Assembly (NCBI GenBank): GCA_009760855.2
Contig: WPIO01000019.1
Location: 955,501 to 1,019,500 of the forward strand
Direction of reading: 5' to 3'
Length of the DNA: 64,000 nt
Source: Cristatella mucedo
Lineage: Eukaryota; Bryozoa; Phylactolaemata; Cristatellidae
Shown in pieces: positions 63,721 to 64,000 of this stretch (position 1 is its first letter; each line of letters opens with the position of its first letter). A model generated the notes under the pieces. It saw only the letters and a program-made list of their open reading frames with translations. It was not told the DNA's origin and did not search any database. The position numbers and the translations under genes were made by a program.

Positions 63721-64000
63721 TCCTAAATTTCCACAACAAAAATCTTCATGATTATATTCCGTGTGGACTCATTCTTAAAATGTAAGTGGAATTTAAAAAT
63801 GGGTCGATTTTGGTTAAATTGGTCGATTTTATAGCATTTCTGCCAGTGTGAAGCTAAGTCAGAGCTGAGCGAATGGCATCAAGTTTACCAAGAGCCTGAT
63901 GACTGCAGACACGAATCCAACAAGGATTTAAATATTTTTAACTCTTGTTGAGGATGCAAAATCAGAAAAATATTAGTAGATAACAAGATATCGAATATGC

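Overview
This window is animal (metazoan) nuclear DNA, most likely from an invertebrate. Its genes are cut into many short exons with GT-AG introns. The introns and spacers are full of LINE retrotransposon fragments, tRNA-derived SINEs and long microsatellites. Both recognisable genes encode proteins with clear animal relatives. I cannot name the phylum from sequence alone. No bacterial, viral or CRISPR features were seen.

Two multi-exon genes lie on the minus strand, and both run off the window. Gene 1 (16,210 down to 1) encodes a CDC14-family dual-specificity phosphatase. I could assemble 12 exons by eye with matching splice phases at every junction, giving 448 codons from the start to the left edge. 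They include the complete A and B phosphatase domains with the HCKAGLGRTG active site; the end of the C-terminal tail is missing. Gene 2 (63,172 down to the TAG at 35,104) encodes a TTC31-like protein. Thirteen exons join in one frame into 663 visible residues. The order is a Lys/Glu/Arg-rich helix, a long Ala/Ser-rich linker, a block of TPR repeats, a UBA-like segment with an MGF motif, and a C-terminal RRM. Its first exon or exons lie beyond the right edge.

Layout. 1-16.5 kb: CDC14 with repeat-rich introns and a possible promoter (CCAAT box, GTCACGTGAC). 16.5-19.5 kb: spacer with LINE tails. 19.5-22.3 kb: a degenerate tandem array with a period of about 165 bp. 22.3-25.1 kb: the longest copy of LINE family A, broken, with a nested LINE-B tail. 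25-35 kb: spacer with SINEs, LINE fragments and a dead hAT (BED zinc finger) transposon split by a LINE-B insertion. 35.1-63.2 kb: the TTC31-like gene, with introns carrying LINEs, both SINE families and large AT, CA and GA microsatellites. 63.2-64 kb: repeats only.

Repeat families, named here for convenience. LINE-A is a CR1/L2-like non-LTR element whose 3' end reads as ATTAC-type repeats. LINE-B is an L2-like element ending in a short hairpin-forming tail and ATT repeats. SINE-A has a tRNA-like head with A and B boxes and a TTTA tail. SINE-B has a tRNA-like head joined to a tail resembling that of LINE-B. The two genes have no obvious functional link; they are neighbours on the same strand. 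Exon boundaries are hand-derived from splice signals, phase and family resemblance; no alignment or database search was run.
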